From contig NZ_PVNH01000007.1 of NCBI RefSeq assembly GCF_003001955.1, positions 310,001-374,000 of the forward strand: a stretch of DNA of 64,000 bases. Direction: 5' to 3'. The position numbers and the translations under genes are program-made. This stretch comes from Prauserella shujinwangii (GTDB lineage Bacteria; Actinomycetota; Actinomycetes; Mycobacteriales; Pseudonocardiaceae). The notes below the pieces were generated by a model, which saw only the letters and a list, made by a program, of their open reading frames with translations, ran no database searches and was not told the origin of the DNA. Of this stretch, positions 49,738 through 59,420 are shown one piece after another (the stretch's first letter is position 1; every line of letters begins with the position of its first letter).

Positions 49738-51105
49738 TCAGGCGGGGACGGGTTCCCTTGCCGGTTCGGGCTCGGGCGATCCGGCGTGGTCGTCGACCAG
49801 CGTCGCCTCGTTGAACGGGTCCCGGCCGGAGAGCACGCGCGCCGCCTGTGCCCGGTTGAACTCCCTGGTCCACGAGCCGATCACCACGGTGGCGATGGCG
49901 TTGCCCGCGAAGTTCGTCAGCGCGCGGGCCTCGGACATGAACCGGTCGATGCCGAGGATGAAGCCGACGCCGTCCACCAGCTCCGGCCGGTGCGACTGCA
50001 GCCCGCCCGCCAGGGTGGCGAGTCCCGCGCCGGTGACGCCCGCGGCGCCCTTCGACGCGATGATCATGAACAGCAGCAGGGAGATCTGCTCGCCGACGCC
50101 GAGCGGGCTGCCCTGCGCGGTGGCGATGAACAGCGTCGCCATCGTCAGGTAGATGGCCGTGCCGTCCAGGTTGAACGAGTACCCGGTCGGCACGGTGATG
50201 CCCACGACCGGCCTGCTCACGCCGAGGTGCTCCATCTTCGCGATCAGCCTGGGCAGCGCCGACTCCGACGACGACGTGGAGACGATCAGCAGGAACTCCC
50301 GCGCGAGGTAGCGCAGCAGGCTGAACACGTTGATCCGGGCGCCGAACCACAGCACGGTGCCGAGGACGGCGAACACGAACACCAGGCACGTGGCGTAGAA
50401 CCCGAGCATGATCACCGCGAGGCTGCGCAGCGCGTCCCAGCCGGTCTCGCCGACCACGGCGGCGATCGCGCCGAACGCCGCGACCGGCGCCGCCCACATG
50501 ATCATCGCGAGGACGCGGAACACGAGCCGCTGGATGTGCTCGACGCCGCGCAGGATCGGCTCGCCCGCGCGGCCCATCTTCTGCACGGCGAACCCGGCGA
50601 GCAGGGCCACCAGCAGCGTCTGCAGCACCGAGCCCTCGGTGAACGCCGACACGAGCGTCTCGGGGATGATGCCGAGCAGGAAGTCGACCGTGCCCTCACC
50701 GCCCTCGGCGGCCTCCGCCTGCACCTTCGCGACCGACTCCGGATCGAGCTGCATCCCGGAGCCCGGGTGCAGCACGTTGCCCACGACCAGTCCGATCGCC
50801 AGGGCGAACGTGGACATCAGCAGGAAGTAGCCGAGCGCGATCAGGCCGACCCTGCCCACCTTCGCGGCCTTGGCCACCTTGCCGATGCCGAGCACGATGG
50901 TGCAGAAGATGATCGGGCTGATCATCATCTTGATCAGGCTGACGAACCCGCTGCCGAGCGGCTTGAGCTCCTGCGCGACGCCGGGGACGGCGAACCCGAC
51001 GATCACGCCGAGGATCACCGCGGCGATCACGGCGAGATACAGGTAGTGCATCCGGTCGCGGCGCCTGCCGGGCTGTGCGGTCTCCGCTGTCGGTGGTGTC
51101 GGCAC
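49738..51105 (-). CDS. dctA: C4-dicarboxylate/proton symporter, DctA family
   Basis: A 455-residue DAACS family carrier with about eight helices and hairpin signatures: ILGVIVGFAVPGVAQELKPL, MMISPIIFCTIVLGIGKVAK, the serine-rich STSSSESALPRLIAKME loop and PTGYSFNLDGTAIYLTMATL, the substrate and cation site. Imports succinate, fumarate or malate. The GTG at 51,105 has GGAGG upstream; the frame beyond is antisense to the kinase gene. Divergent from a DcuS/DcuR-type pair that probably controls it. Ends beside attR. Confidence 0.93.
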   Translation of the reverse strand: MPTPPTAETAQPGRRRDRMHYLYLAVIAAVILGVIVGFAVPGVAQELKPLGSGFVSLIKMMISPIIFCTIVLGIGKVAKAAKVGRVGLIALGYFLLMSTFALAIGLVVGNVLHPGSGMQLDPESVAKVQAEAAEGGEGTVDFLLGIIPETLVSAFTEGSVLQTLLVALLAGFAVQKMGRAGEPILRGVEHIQRLVFRVLAMIMWAAPVAAFGAIAAVVGETGWDALRSLAVIMLGFYATCLVFVFAVLGTVLWFGARINVFSLLRYLAREFLLIVSTSSSESALPRLIAKMEHLGVSRPVVGITVPTGYSFNLDGTAIYLTMATLFIATAQGSPLGVGEQISLLLFMIIASKGAAGVTGAGLATLAGGLQSHRPELVDGVGFILGIDRFMSEARALTNFAGNAIATVVIGSWTREFNRAQAARVLSGRDPFNEATLVDDHAGSPEPEPAREPVPA

Positions 51106-51214
51106 CGTTGCCTCCGTAGGGGTCGATCGAAAGTCACGACGACTATCCGCACCGGCCCGCGTCCCGGTCACGGTTGTGTTCATTTCGTTCGCCGGTCCTG
51201 TGGTCTCATGAGGC

Positions 51215-52834
51215 GTGACCCCACGCTGGAGCCTCGCCCGGCAGCTGCTGCTGTTACAGCTCGTGCTGGTGGTGCTGCTCGTCGGCGCGGGAGCGACGCT
51301 GGCGTACCTCGACGCGGCCAGGGCGACCGACGAGAAGGCGCGCGAGGAGGTCGTCTCCGTCGCCGCGACGGTCGCCGACTCGCCCAGCGTGCGTGCCGCG
51401 CTGGAGACGGCGGACCCGGCCGCCCGGCTGCAGCCGTTCGCCGAGCGGGTCCGCGCCGACACCGAGGTCGACTTCGTCACGATCATGCGGCCGGACGGCA
51501 TCCGCTACACCCACCCGACACCGGAGCGGATCGGCCAGCGCTTCCTCGGCAACACCGGGCCCGCGCTGCGCGGCCGCCTGTTCACCGAGACCTACACGGG
51601 CACCCTCGGCCCCTCGGTGCGCGCGGTCGCGCCCGTGTTCGGAGCCGACCGCGAGGTGGTGGCGCTCGTGGCCGCGGGGATCACCGTGGACGCGCTCACC
51701 GCCGAGCTGGACAAGCGGCTGCGGCCGCTGTTCGCCGTCGCCGCGGGGGTGTTCGCGGTCGGGGCCGGCGGCAGCTACCTCGTCAGCGCCCGGCTGCGCC
51801 GCCAGACGCGCGGCGTCGCGCCCGCCGAGCTGAGCGGGATGTTCGAGTACTACCAGGCGATCCTGCACTCGGTCCGGGAAGGGCTCGTGCTCGTCGGGCG
51901 GGACGGGCGGGTCGTGCTGTGCAACGACGCCGCCCGGGAGCTGCTGGCCCTGACCGGCGACGTCCGGGACGTCCCGGTGGCGGAGCTCGGCCTGTCCGGG
52001 GAGCTGGCCGCGACGTTCACGGCCACCGAGCCGCGCACCGACGAGTTGCACGTGACCGACACCCGCGTGCTGCTCGTCAACACCGCGCCGGTGCGCTCGG
52101 AGGGTCGCGCGAGGGGCAACGTCGTGACCCTGCGCGACCACACCGAGCTGCAGAGCCTGACCGGCGAGCTGGACACGGTGCGCGGGTTCGCCGAGTCGCT
52201 GCGCTCCCAGGCGCACGAGTCCGCCAACCGCCTGCACGCCGTGGTGTCGCTGCTGGAGCTCGGGAAGGTGGAGCAGGCGGTGCGGTTCGCGACCGCGGAA
52301 CTGGAGACCGCGCAGCAGCTCACCGACCAGGTGGTCGGCGCGGTGTCGGAGCCGGTGCTGGCCGCGGTGCTGCTGGGCAAATCGGCGGAGGCGGCCGAGC
52401 GCGGGGTGGAGCTCGTGCTCACCGACGACACCGCGCTGCGGGACACCGAGGTCCCCTTCGACACCCGCGACCTGGTGACGATCCTCGGCAACCTGGTGGA
52501 CAACGCGCTCGACGCCGCCGTGGAGGCGGCCGCGGGCCGGCCGCCGACGGTGACCGTCACCGTGCGGATCGACGGCTCCGCGTTGCTGCTGCGCGTCGCC
52601 GACAGCGGGCCCGGCGTCGCGCCCGAGCTGGTGCCGGAGATCTTCCGCCGGGGCTGGTCGACCAAGCCCGGCGGCGAAGGCGGACGCGGGCTGGGGCTCG
52701 CGCTGGCCGGACAGGCCGTGCGCCGCAACGGCGGCACCGTCGACGTCGCGGGCGGCCCGGACGGCGGCGCCGCCTTCACGGTCCGGCTGCCACTGCCTGC
52801 TACCGTCCCGGGCCGAAGGGACGGCTCCGGATGA
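51215..52834 (+). CDS. DcuS/CitA-type sensor histidine kinase
   Basis: A 539-residue sensor: membrane helix ([20 protein letters not shown]), extracytoplasmic PAS/CitA-like domain ([39 protein letters not shown]), second helix ([19 protein letters not shown]), cytosolic PAS and a SPOB-type kinase: phospho-acceptor [21 protein letters not shown]-box [14 protein letters not shown]-boxes [10 protein letters not shown] and [10 protein letters not shown]. This architecture senses C4-dicarboxylates or citrate. Coupled to its response regulator by ATGA. Confidence 0.92.
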   Translation: MTPRWSLARQLLLLQLVLVVLLVGAGATLAYLDAARATDEKAREEVVSVAATVADSPSVRAALETADPAARLQPFAERVRADTEVDFVTIMRPDGIRYTHPTPERIGQRFLGNTGPALRGRLFTETYTGTLGPSVRAVAPVFGADREVVALVAAGITVDALTAELDKRLRPLFAVAAGVFAVGAGGSYLVSARLRRQTRGVAPAELSGMFEYYQAILHSVREGLVLVGRDGRVVLCNDAARELLALTGDVRDVPVAELGLSGELAATFTATEPRTDELHVTDTRVLLVNTAPVRSEGRARGNVVTLRDHTELQSLTGELDTVRGFAESLRSQAHESANRLHAVVSLLELGKVEQAVRFATAELETAQQLTDQVVGAVSEPVLAAVLLGKSAEAAERGVELVLTDDTALRDTEVPFDTRDLVTILGNLVDNALDAAVEAAAGRPPTVTVTVRIDGSALLLRVADSGPGVAPELVPEIFRRGWSTKPGGEGGRGLGLALAGQAVRRNGGTVDVAGGPDGGAAFTVRLPLPATVPGRRDGSG

Positions 52835-53505
52835 TCGACGTGCTCGTGGTGGAGGACGACCCGGTGGCCGCCGACGCGCACCGGCAGTACGTCGAGCGCG
52901 TGCCCGGCTTCACCGTCGCCGGTGTCGTGCACTCGGGCGGCGAGGCCGTGCGGTTCTGCGAGCGGCGCCGCGTCGACCTCGTCCTGCTCGACTTCTACCT
53001 GCCCGACACCCACGGTCTCGCCGTCTGCCGGGCGTTGCGGGCCGCCGGGACCGCCGTCGACGTGCTCGCGGTCACCTCGGCGCGGGACCTGGCCGTCGTC
53101 CGCGCCGCGGTGTCGGCGGGCGTCGTGCAGTACCTGCTGAAGCCGTTCACGTTCGCGTCGCTGCGGGAGAAGCTGGAGCGCTACGCCGAGTTCCGCGCGC
53201 AGGCGACGGGTGCGGGCGAGGTGAGCGGGCAGGCCGACGTGGACCGCATGCTCGCCGCGTTGCGCACCCCCGACCACCACGCGCTGCCGAAGGGCATGAG
53301 CGGGCCGACCCTGGACGCGGTGACGGCCGCACTGGGGGACGCACCGGACGGGCTGTCCGCCGCCGCCGTGGCCACCGTCACCGGGGTGTCGAGGGTGACG
53401 GCGCGGCGCTACCTGGAGTACCTCGCCGACAACGGGCTGGTGCGGCGCCGCCCGCACTACGGCCAGGTCGGCAGGCCGGAGGTCCGCTACCAGCCCGTGA
53501 CCTGA
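52831..53505 (+). CDS. DcuR/CitB-type response regulator
   Basis: A 224-residue protein. Receiver: VVEDD acidic pocket, phospho-acceptor in LVLLDFYLPDTHG, VTSARD, YLLKPF. The C-terminal HTH (LSAAAVATVTGVSRVTARRY, LEYLADNGLVRRRPHYGQVG) is the CitB/DcuR form. Expected to activate the divergent dctA in response to external dicarboxylate. Confidence 0.92.
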   Translation: MIDVLVVEDDPVAADAHRQYVERVPGFTVAGVVHSGGEAVRFCERRRVDLVLLDFYLPDTHGLAVCRALRAAGTAVDVLAVTSARDLAVVRAAVSAGVVQYLLKPFTFASLREKLERYAEFRAQATGAGEVSGQADVDRMLAALRTPDHHALPKGMSGPTLDAVTAALGDAPDGLSAAAVATVTGVSRVTARRYLEYLADNGLVRRRPHYGQVGRPEVRYQPVT

Positions 53506-53512
53506 CACCGTG

Positions 53513-53600
53513 TCCGCGGATCAGGCACGCGTGCCCGCGCCGTGCGACGCCGACACGCGTGCACCGACGGCGGACACGCGTGCGCAGGTGGCGGACACGG
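53513..53600. repeat. Imperfect repeats of GACACGCGTGC between convergent genes
   Basis: CACGCGTGC occurs at about 53,527, 53,552 and 53,577, each in GACACGCGTGC or a near copy. Each unit is itself a short palindrome, and copies are about 25 bp apart. Fills the gap between the response regulator and the convergent GH20 gene. Confidence 0.5.
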
Positions 53601-53601
53601 C

Positions 53602-55002
53602 TCAGCGGGGGCGGCCGGGGACGCCGGGCCGGGTCTGCCAGGGGAGCGGGCCGCCGAGCGGCCGGTACTCCACGCCGAGCGCGTCCAGGCGCGGCAGGTG
53701 GTGGTCCCGCAGCCGGGACAGGAACCCGGCGTGGTCCCGCGGCCCCGTGCTCCACGCGACCTCGGCGAACGCCGCCAGCCGGGGAAAGGCCGCGTAGTCG
53801 ACCCGGCGCACCGAGTCCAGGTGCTCGGTCCACACCTGCGCCTGCACGCCCAGCACGCCGGGACCGGCGGGTGGCTCCCAGCCGTACACGTCGGCGAGCG
53901 TGCGCACGTACCCGACCGGGATCGGCTCGTCCGGGTGGTCGGACTGCCGGTGGTCCAGGTACACCCGGTCCTCGGGGCACAGCACCACGTCATGGCCCGC
54001 GGCCACGGCCCGCCGCCCGGCCTGTTCGTCCCGCCATGCTCCGATAACGGTGCCCGGCGGCAGCGCCGGGCCGTCGAGCACCTCGTCCCACGCGAACGGC
54101 CGCCTGCCCCGGGAACGCACGTGTTCGGCGAGCCGGGCCACGAACCGGCCGTGCTCGGGTGTCGCGCCGGGCACCTCGTCGCCGCCGATGCCGATCACCG
54201 GCCCGGGGAAGACGTCGAGCACCTCGTCCAGCACCGCCCGGTAGAAGTCCAGAGTGGACTTACTGGGGTCGAGGACGTCCTCGCACACACCCCAGGACGT
54301 CCACACGTCGACCCGCCTGCCGCCGCCGAGCTCCGGATAGGCGGCGATCGCCGCGCGGGAGTGCCCCGGCACGTCGATCTCCGGCACCACGGTGATGCCG
54401 CGCGCACCGGCGTAGGCCACGATCTCGCGCAGGTCGTCCGCCCGGTAGCAGCCGCCGTGCGGCCTCCCGTCCCGCTCCGGGCCGTCATGCCTGCCGACCA
54501 TCGACTCCCGCCGCCACGCGCCCACCTCGGTGAGCCGGGGGAACCGCGGCACGTCGAACCGCCAGCCCTGATCGTCGGTGAGGTGCAGGTGCAGCACGTT
54601 GAGCTTGTGCGCCGCGAGCAGGTCGGTGAACCGCAGCACCTCGGCCTTGGTCCGGAAGTGCCGGGCCACGTCCAGCAGGCAGCCGCGCCAGCCGAACCGG
54701 GGCCGGTCGGTGACGACTCCACACGGCAGCCGCCACGGTCCACTGTGGATATCGGCGGCCCGGAACGCGTCCGGCCCCTTCAGCTGCCGTAGCGTCTGCC
54801 CTGCGTGGTGGGCCCCGGCCGCGTCGGCCGCGGTGATCCACACCCCGTCGGGCGTGATCTCCAGGCGGTAGCCCTCGGCGGGCAGCTCGGGCGAGAAGGA
54901 GACCTCCGGTTCGCGGCCCGGGGCGAGCAGGCACTCGCCGGGCCGCGGCTCCACCGAGACGGGGCGGGGGAGGAGGGTGCCGAACCCGGGCACGCGGCTC
55001 AC
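53602..55002 (-). CDS. GH20 beta-N-acetylhexosaminidase
   Basis: A 466-residue protein with no signal peptide, so it probably works inside the cell on imported oligosaccharides. The GH20 barrel shows RGCLLDVARHFRTKAEVLRF, LNVLHLHLTDDQGWRFDV, ITVVPEIDVPGHSRAAIAAY and the catalytic Asp-Glu pair in GPVIGIGGDEVPGATPEH. W residues in VQAQVWTEHLD line the sugar site. The GTG at 55,002 overlaps the permease stop (GTGA). Last gene of the sugar ABC operon; releases terminal GlcNAc from chito-oligosaccharides. Confidence 0.93.
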   Translation of the reverse strand: MSRVPGFGTLLPRPVSVEPRPGECLLAPGREPEVSFSPELPAEGYRLEITPDGVWITAADAAGAHHAGQTLRQLKGPDAFRAADIHSGPWRLPCGVVTDRPRFGWRGCLLDVARHFRTKAEVLRFTDLLAAHKLNVLHLHLTDDQGWRFDVPRFPRLTEVGAWRRESMVGRHDGPERDGRPHGGCYRADDLREIVAYAGARGITVVPEIDVPGHSRAAIAAYPELGGGRRVDVWTSWGVCEDVLDPSKSTLDFYRAVLDEVLDVFPGPVIGIGGDEVPGATPEHGRFVARLAEHVRSRGRRPFAWDEVLDGPALPPGTVIGAWRDEQAGRRAVAAGHDVVLCPEDRVYLDHRQSDHPDEPIPVGYVRTLADVYGWEPPAGPGVLGVQAQVWTEHLDSVRRVDYAAFPRLAAFAEVAWSTGPRDHAGFLSRLRDHHLPRLDALGVEYRPLGGPLPWQTRPGVPGRPR

Positions 55003-55844
55003 CCCTTCACCGCGCCGGCCAGGCCGGACACAAGCCTGCGCTGCACGAGCACGAAGAACACGAGCACCGGGACGGTCATCAGCGTCGAGCTCGCCATGAT
55101 GGCGCCCCAGTCGTTCTCCTCGGGCTTGAAGAAGACGAGGATGGCCTGCGGCAGCGTCTGGTTCTCCGTCTTGGAGATGATGAACGTCTTCGCGAACAGG
55201 AAGTCGTTCCACGCGTGGATGAACGCGAGCACGCTCGTGGCGACCAGGCCGGGCAGGACCAGCGGGAACAGGATCTGCCAGGTGAACCGCAGGCGGCTGG
55301 CACCGTCGATCCGCGCCGCCTCCTCCAGCTCCACGGGCACCGCGGCGACGAACCCGCGCAGCATCCAGATCGCGAACGGCAGGCTGAACGCCAGGTGCAC
55401 CAGCACCAGCGAGCCCAGCTCGTTCAACCCGAACGCGGGCACGACGTCGCCGACCGAGCGCATGAGGAAGAACAGCGGGATCGTGAGCGCCTCGATGGGC
55501 ACCATCTGCGCCACCAGCAGCATCACCAGCAGCACCGTGCGCCCGCGGAACCGGAACCGGGTCAGTGCCACCGCCGACAGGAACGACATCAGCAGCGAAA
55601 GGGCGACCACCGCGGTGGCCACGACGACGCTGTTGAGGAAGTACCGGGCGAATCCGTCCACGGTGAGCACGCGCTCGAAACTGTCCAGTGTGGGCGCCCA
55701 CGTCCACGGCCGCGGGTCCGTGGACTGGATCTCCCCGGCCGGTTTGAGCGCCGAGAGCACCATCCAGTAGAGCGGGAACGCCACGGCGGCCGCCACGAGG
55801 ACGGTGACGATCTCGGCGAGCAGCCTGCTCCTGCGACGTGTCAT
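54999..55844 (-). CDS. Carbohydrate ABC transporter permease (MalG type)
   Basis: A 281-residue permease with six helices and the EAA loop PVELEEAARIDGASRLRFTWQ that docks the ATPase. The start overlaps the preceding permease stop (ATGA). No ATPase gene lies in the operon; as in many actinobacterial sugar importers a shared MsiK-type ATPase encoded elsewhere would serve. Confidence 0.92.
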   Translation of the reverse strand: MTRRRSRLLAEIVTVLVAAAVAFPLYWMVLSALKPAGEIQSTDPRPWTWAPTLDSFERVLTVDGFARYFLNSVVVATAVVALSLLMSFLSAVALTRFRFRGRTVLLVMLLVAQMVPIEALTIPLFFLMRSVGDVVPAFGLNELGSLVLVHLAFSLPFAIWMLRGFVAAVPVELEEAARIDGASRLRFTWQILFPLVLPGLVATSVLAFIHAWNDFLFAKTFIISKTENQTLPQAILVFFKPEENDWGAIMASSTLMTVPVLVFFVLVQRRLVSGLAGAVKG

Positions 55845-56806
55845 GTCAGCTCCACGCTCCGCCGCTGCGACCGCACGTACAGCGCGGTGACCGACAGCAG
55901 GATCAACGTCATCACCACGCCGATGGCGGCGCCCTGGCCGTACTCCTGGCCCGCGAACGCCTGCTGGTAGGCGTACACGTTGAGCACCAGGTTGCGGCCG
56001 GCGACGCCCCCGCCGTTGGTCATCACGTAGATCTGGGTGAACACCTTGAAGTCCCAGATGATCGACTGGATGGTCGCGATCAGCAGCAGCGGCCGCAGCA
56101 TCGGCAGGATCACCGCCGTCGCGATCCGCGGCCAGGAGGCACCGTCCAGCGAGGCGGCCTCCACGACCTCGTCCGGGATGCCCTTGATCCCCGCGTACAT
56201 CGTGACCATGACGAACGGGAACGAGCACCAGATCACCTCCATGGCCACCAGGCCGAAGGCGCTGTAGGTGCCGAACGTCCAGGAGTGCCCGGCCATGCCG
56301 TCGAAGCCGAGACCGGCCAGCACCTCGTTGACGAGGCCGAAGTCGGCGTCGAACAGGAACAGCCAGACGTAGGATCCGGCGACGGCGGGGGTCGCCCACG
56401 CGCCGAGCGCGGCCAGGAACAGCAGCATCCTGGGCACCGCCCGGACCCGGCTGGCGAGCACCGCGAGCGCCGTGCCGACGGCGAGGCTGCCCACCACGCA
56501 CACGGCGGCGAAGCCGAGGGTCTTGGCGAGCACCACCCAGAACTGGGTGCGCCGCAGCAGGTCGGCGTAGTTCTCCAGGCCGAGGAACACCAGCGGCGCG
56601 TTCCCGGCGGCCTCCGCCTGCCCGTAGTCGTACAGCGAGATGACGACCAGCTGGTAGATCGGGTAGGCCAGCACCCCGAGCAGGAGCACCGCCGCGGGCG
56701 CGAGGTACAGCGCGGCGGACCGGCCGTCCCGCCCGCGGCGCCGGGTGCGGCGCGCGGGCGGGACGGCCGTCCTGGCCGGGGCGGGGGTGAGTTCCCGGGT
56801 CGCCAT
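55841..56806 (-). CDS. Carbohydrate ABC transporter permease (MalF type)
   Basis: A 321-residue permease: basic N-terminus, six helices (YLAPAAVLLLGVLAYPIYQL first) and EAA loop IPDEVVEAASLDGASWPRIA. Forms the membrane channel with the adjacent MalG-type protein. Starts one base after the binding-protein stop. Confidence 0.92.
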   Translation of the reverse strand: MATRELTPAPARTAVPPARRTRRRGRDGRSAALYLAPAAVLLLGVLAYPIYQLVVISLYDYGQAEAAGNAPLVFLGLENYADLLRRTQFWVVLAKTLGFAAVCVVGSLAVGTALAVLASRVRAVPRMLLFLAALGAWATPAVAGSYVWLFLFDADFGLVNEVLAGLGFDGMAGHSWTFGTYSAFGLVAMEVIWCSFPFVMVTMYAGIKGIPDEVVEAASLDGASWPRIATAVILPMLRPLLLIATIQSIIWDFKVFTQIYVMTNGGGVAGRNLVLNVYAYQQAFAGQEYGQGAAIGVVMTLILLSVTALYVRSQRRSVELT

Positions 56807-58090
56807 CTATCCGCCGAAGGCCTCGTTCATCTGCCGCTCGGCGTCCGCCAGCGCCTCCCGCGCCCGCGCCTCTCCGGTGGCGATGCGCTGGATGGCGGTG
56901 GGCAGCACCCCCTGGGCGTCGATCTGCGACCAGGCCGGGGTGGCGGGCACGAAGCGCGTCCCCGCGGCCATCGACTCGACGAAGGGCTGCAGGAACGGGT
57001 CGTTCCTCGCGAGCTCCCGTTGCACGCTCGCCAGCGTGGGCAGGTTGCCCATCGCGGAGTACATCTCGGACTGGTACTTCGGGCTCGCCAGCAGCTGGGC
57101 GAACTCGACGCCGAGGCCGCGTCGCTCGCTGGCGCCGAACACGCCGAGCAGGTTGCCGCCCGCGAACGCCGGCGCGATCGAGCCGCGCTCGGTGCCCGGC
57201 AGGGGCACGACCGCGTACTTGCCCTTCAGGCCGCCCTCCTCGACCGCCTTGCGGTTGAAGTCGCCGCCGATCGTCATCGCCGCCTTGCCGCCGGCGAAGG
57301 CCTGCACGCTCTGGGTTCCGGTGAAGTCGGCGCACTGCTCGGGCGGGCAGATGCCGGGGGAGATGAGGTCGGCGAACGCGGTGACGCCGCGGATGGCCTC
57401 CGGGGAGGTCAGCGCCGAGGTCCACTGCCCGTTCTCCGGCCGGGCCAGCTCGCCGCCGGAGGCCCACAGGAACGGCAGCATCGCGTAGACGTACTTGCCG
57501 CCCACGGAGATGCCGTACATGTCCGGCTTGGCCTGCCGGACCGCCCTGGCGGTCTCGGCCAGCTCGGCGAGCGTCGCGGGCGGCTCGAGCCCGAGCTCGG
57601 CGAAGACGTCGGTGCGGTAGTACAGCGCCCTGATCCCGGTGAACCACGGGATTCCGTAGACCTTGCCGTCCACCGTGGCGGTGTCGAGCACGTCCGGCAG
57701 GAGGTCCGCACCGTGCTCCCAGCTCTCGACGTCGCCGGTGAGGTCCGCGAAGGCGCCCGCCTCGACGTAACCGGCGAGGTCGGTGTTGCCGAACTCGGCG
57801 ACGTCCGGGGCGTTGGCCGGGTCGTTGAACGCGCCCGCGAACTTGTCGGCGCGGCTCTCCACGGCGATCCACTGGACGTCGACGGTGACGCCCTCGTGCG
57901 CCGCCTCGAACTCGGCGATCGCCTGGTCGACCACCTTCTCCTTCGGGTCCCGGTTGGCCTCGTCGAACAGCCACACGCGCAGCGTGCCCGTGCGCTCGTC
58001 GCCGCCCTCCCCGGTGGAGCCGGACTGCGCGGGGGCGCATCCGGCCGCGACCACGAGCGCGAGGCTCGCCGCGATGGTTCTGAACTTCAT
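56807..58090 (-). CDS. Carbohydrate ABC transporter substrate-binding lipoprotein
   Basis: A 427-residue family-1 solute-binding protein. Lipobox LVVAAGC at residues 12-18, then GTLRVWLFDEANRDPKEKVV, WIAVESRADKFAGAFNDPAN and FAGGKAAMTIGGDFN. First gene of the importer operon; chitobiose/GlcNAc oligomers are the likely ligand from the GH20 neighbour, which is inference. GGAGG precedes the ATG, and the paired TTGC-N7-GCAA operator lies just upstream. Confidence 0.92.
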   Translation of the reverse strand: MKFRTIAASLALVVAAGCAPAQSGSTGEGGDERTGTLRVWLFDEANRDPKEKVVDQAIAEFEAAHEGVTVDVQWIAVESRADKFAGAFNDPANAPDVAEFGNTDLAGYVEAGAFADLTGDVESWEHGADLLPDVLDTATVDGKVYGIPWFTGIRALYYRTDVFAELGLEPPATLAELAETARAVRQAKPDMYGISVGGKYVYAMLPFLWASGGELARPENGQWTSALTSPEAIRGVTAFADLISPGICPPEQCADFTGTQSVQAFAGGKAAMTIGGDFNRKAVEEGGLKGKYAVVPLPGTERGSIAPAFAGGNLLGVFGASERRGLGVEFAQLLASPKYQSEMYSAMGNLPTLASVQRELARNDPFLQPFVESMAAGTRFVPATPAWSQIDAQGVLPTAIQRIATGEARAREALADAERQMNEAFGG

Positions 58091-58101
58091 GTCAGCCTCC
58101 G

Positions 58102-58137
58102 TTGCAGAATATGCAACTAAGATTTCGTAATAAGCAA
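58102..58137. promoter_or_regulatory. Paired operator of the sugar importer operon
   Basis: TTGCAGAATATGCAA (58,102-58,116; within the perfect GTTGCA-N5-TGCAAC palindrome) and a weaker TTTCGTAATAAGCAA (58,123-58,137), both TTGC-N7-GCAA type, start 21 bp apart. They lie immediately upstream of the binding-protein ribosome-binding site. The same layout occurs at 62,438. Confidence 0.75.
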
Positions 58138-58212
58138 CGACGATAGGTCGCCGTGGCGGCTACCACAAGGGGTCTAGACCAGTTCGCCACCCGAACCGGG
58201 CGCCCCGCCCAA

Positions 58213-58266
58213 CGCCCCCAAGGCCACCTTGGTTGCGTTGGGTGCGACCAAGGTGACCTTGGGGGC
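58213..58266. repeat. Long imperfect hairpin downstream of the lactonase gene
   Basis: Arms CGCCCCCAAGG-C-CACCTTGGT and ACCAAGGTG-A-CCTTGGGGGCG around a GTTGCGTTGGGTGCG-like loop, three nt after the lactonase stop on the minus strand. Probably its terminator; there is no T-run. Similar in style to the palindromes at 2,967 and 26,717. Confidence 0.55.
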
Positions 58267-58268
58267 GG

Positions 58269-59369
58269 TCAGACGGCCACGAAGGCGGCCGAGGGGAGTG
58301 GAAGGGTGCCCGCTGGCTGGCCGGGCAGGCCGGTCCGCCGGTCGCGGGGCAGCCACGTGACCGTTCCGGAACGCTGGTTGGCCACGTGGAACCAGCCGCC
58401 CGTCGCGTCGAGCGCGAAGTGCCGGGGCCACACGCCCCCGGTGGGCACGGAACCCAGCCGGGTCAGCCGCGTGCCGCCCCCGGCGACGGCGAACGTCACG
58501 ATCGTGTCCTCGCCGCGGTTGGTCGCGTAGCAGAACCGGCCGTCCGCCGACACGAGGATCTCCGCCGGGTACTGCGGCCCGGCCACGTCGTCCGGCACCG
58601 TTGGCACGGTCGCGACCGGCGTCAGCCGCCCGCAGGCCGCGTCCCAGCGCGCCACGGTGATCTCCGGGCGCAGCTCGCCGAGTACGTACGCCACCCGGCC
58701 GTTCGGGTGGAACGCCAGGTGCCGGGGCCCGGCGCCGGGCGGCAGCCGCAGCCGGTCGCGTTCCGCGAGCCGCCCGCGCCGCGGGTCCAGCCGGTACACG
58801 TACACACTGTCCGCGCCCAGGTCGACGGCCAGCACCCAGCGGCCGCTCGGGTCCGGCAGCACCTGGTGCGCGTGTGCCTGCCGATCCTCCCCGGTGTGCC
58901 GGACCAGGTCCGTGGCCTCGCCGAGCCCGCCGTCGTCCCGGATCGGGTGCACGACGACGCTGCCGTCGGCGTAGTTCGCGGTGAGCAGGTGCCGCCCGCC
59001 AGGGTGCACCGCGAGGTGGGTGGGCGCGCCGCCGAGGGTCGGGCGGCTCCCGAGAACCGTGGGTCTGCGGGGATCGCGCACGTCCAGCGCCGTGACGCTG
59101 CCCTCGGGTACCCGCTCGTTGGTCACGTACAGCGTGTTCCGGTGCCGGACGAGCCATGACGCGTCCGGCACCGCCACGGTCCGCTCGGCGGTGAGCTCCG
59201 GCCCGCGCGGGGGACGGGTCACCACGGTGAGCCCTGCCTCGGCGTAGCCGCCGAGGTAGCCCACGCGCTCTTTCCGGTGCCCGGCGGCCGCCACGGGCGC
59301 GGCCAGCAGGCCGCCGAGCCCGGCCGCGCCCGTGGCGGCGAGGACGGTGCGGCGACTCGGTCCGTACAT
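58269..59369 (-). CDS. Tat-exported lactonase family beta-propeller
   Basis: A 366-residue protein. Twin-arginine signal SRRTVLAATGAAGLGGLLAA followed by a seven-bladed propeller of the YbhE/6-phosphogluconolactonase type (GGAPTHLAVHPGGRHLLTAN, HAHQVLPDPSGRWVLAVDLG, PGAGPRHLAFHPNGRVAYVL, HFALDATGGWFHVANQ). Family members open sugar lactones. Exported, it could hydrolyse aldonolactones formed by C1-oxidation of chitin, in keeping with its neighbours. GGAGG precedes the ATG at 59,369. Confidence 0.85.
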   Translation of the reverse strand: MYGPSRRTVLAATGAAGLGGLLAAPVAAAGHRKERVGYLGGYAEAGLTVVTRPPRGPELTAERTVAVPDASWLVRHRNTLYVTNERVPEGSVTALDVRDPRRPTVLGSRPTLGGAPTHLAVHPGGRHLLTANYADGSVVVHPIRDDGGLGEATDLVRHTGEDRQAHAHQVLPDPSGRWVLAVDLGADSVYVYRLDPRRGRLAERDRLRLPPGAGPRHLAFHPNGRVAYVLGELRPEITVARWDAACGRLTPVATVPTVPDDVAGPQYPAEILVSADGRFCYATNRGEDTIVTFAVAGGGTRLTRLGSVPTGGVWPRHFALDATGGWFHVANQRSGTVTWLPRDRRTGLPGQPAGTLPLPSAAFVAV

Positions 59370-59420
59370 GATTGACCTCCTTGATGTGGACGACCATGAG
59401 CGCGGCCCGCCGTGCGCGGG

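Noticed and set aside
32700-49740. A long direct repeat as attachment core
   Set aside because: Only TAGA is shared in direct orientation at the junctions; the obvious similarity is inverted and is explained by palindromic serine-integrase sites.
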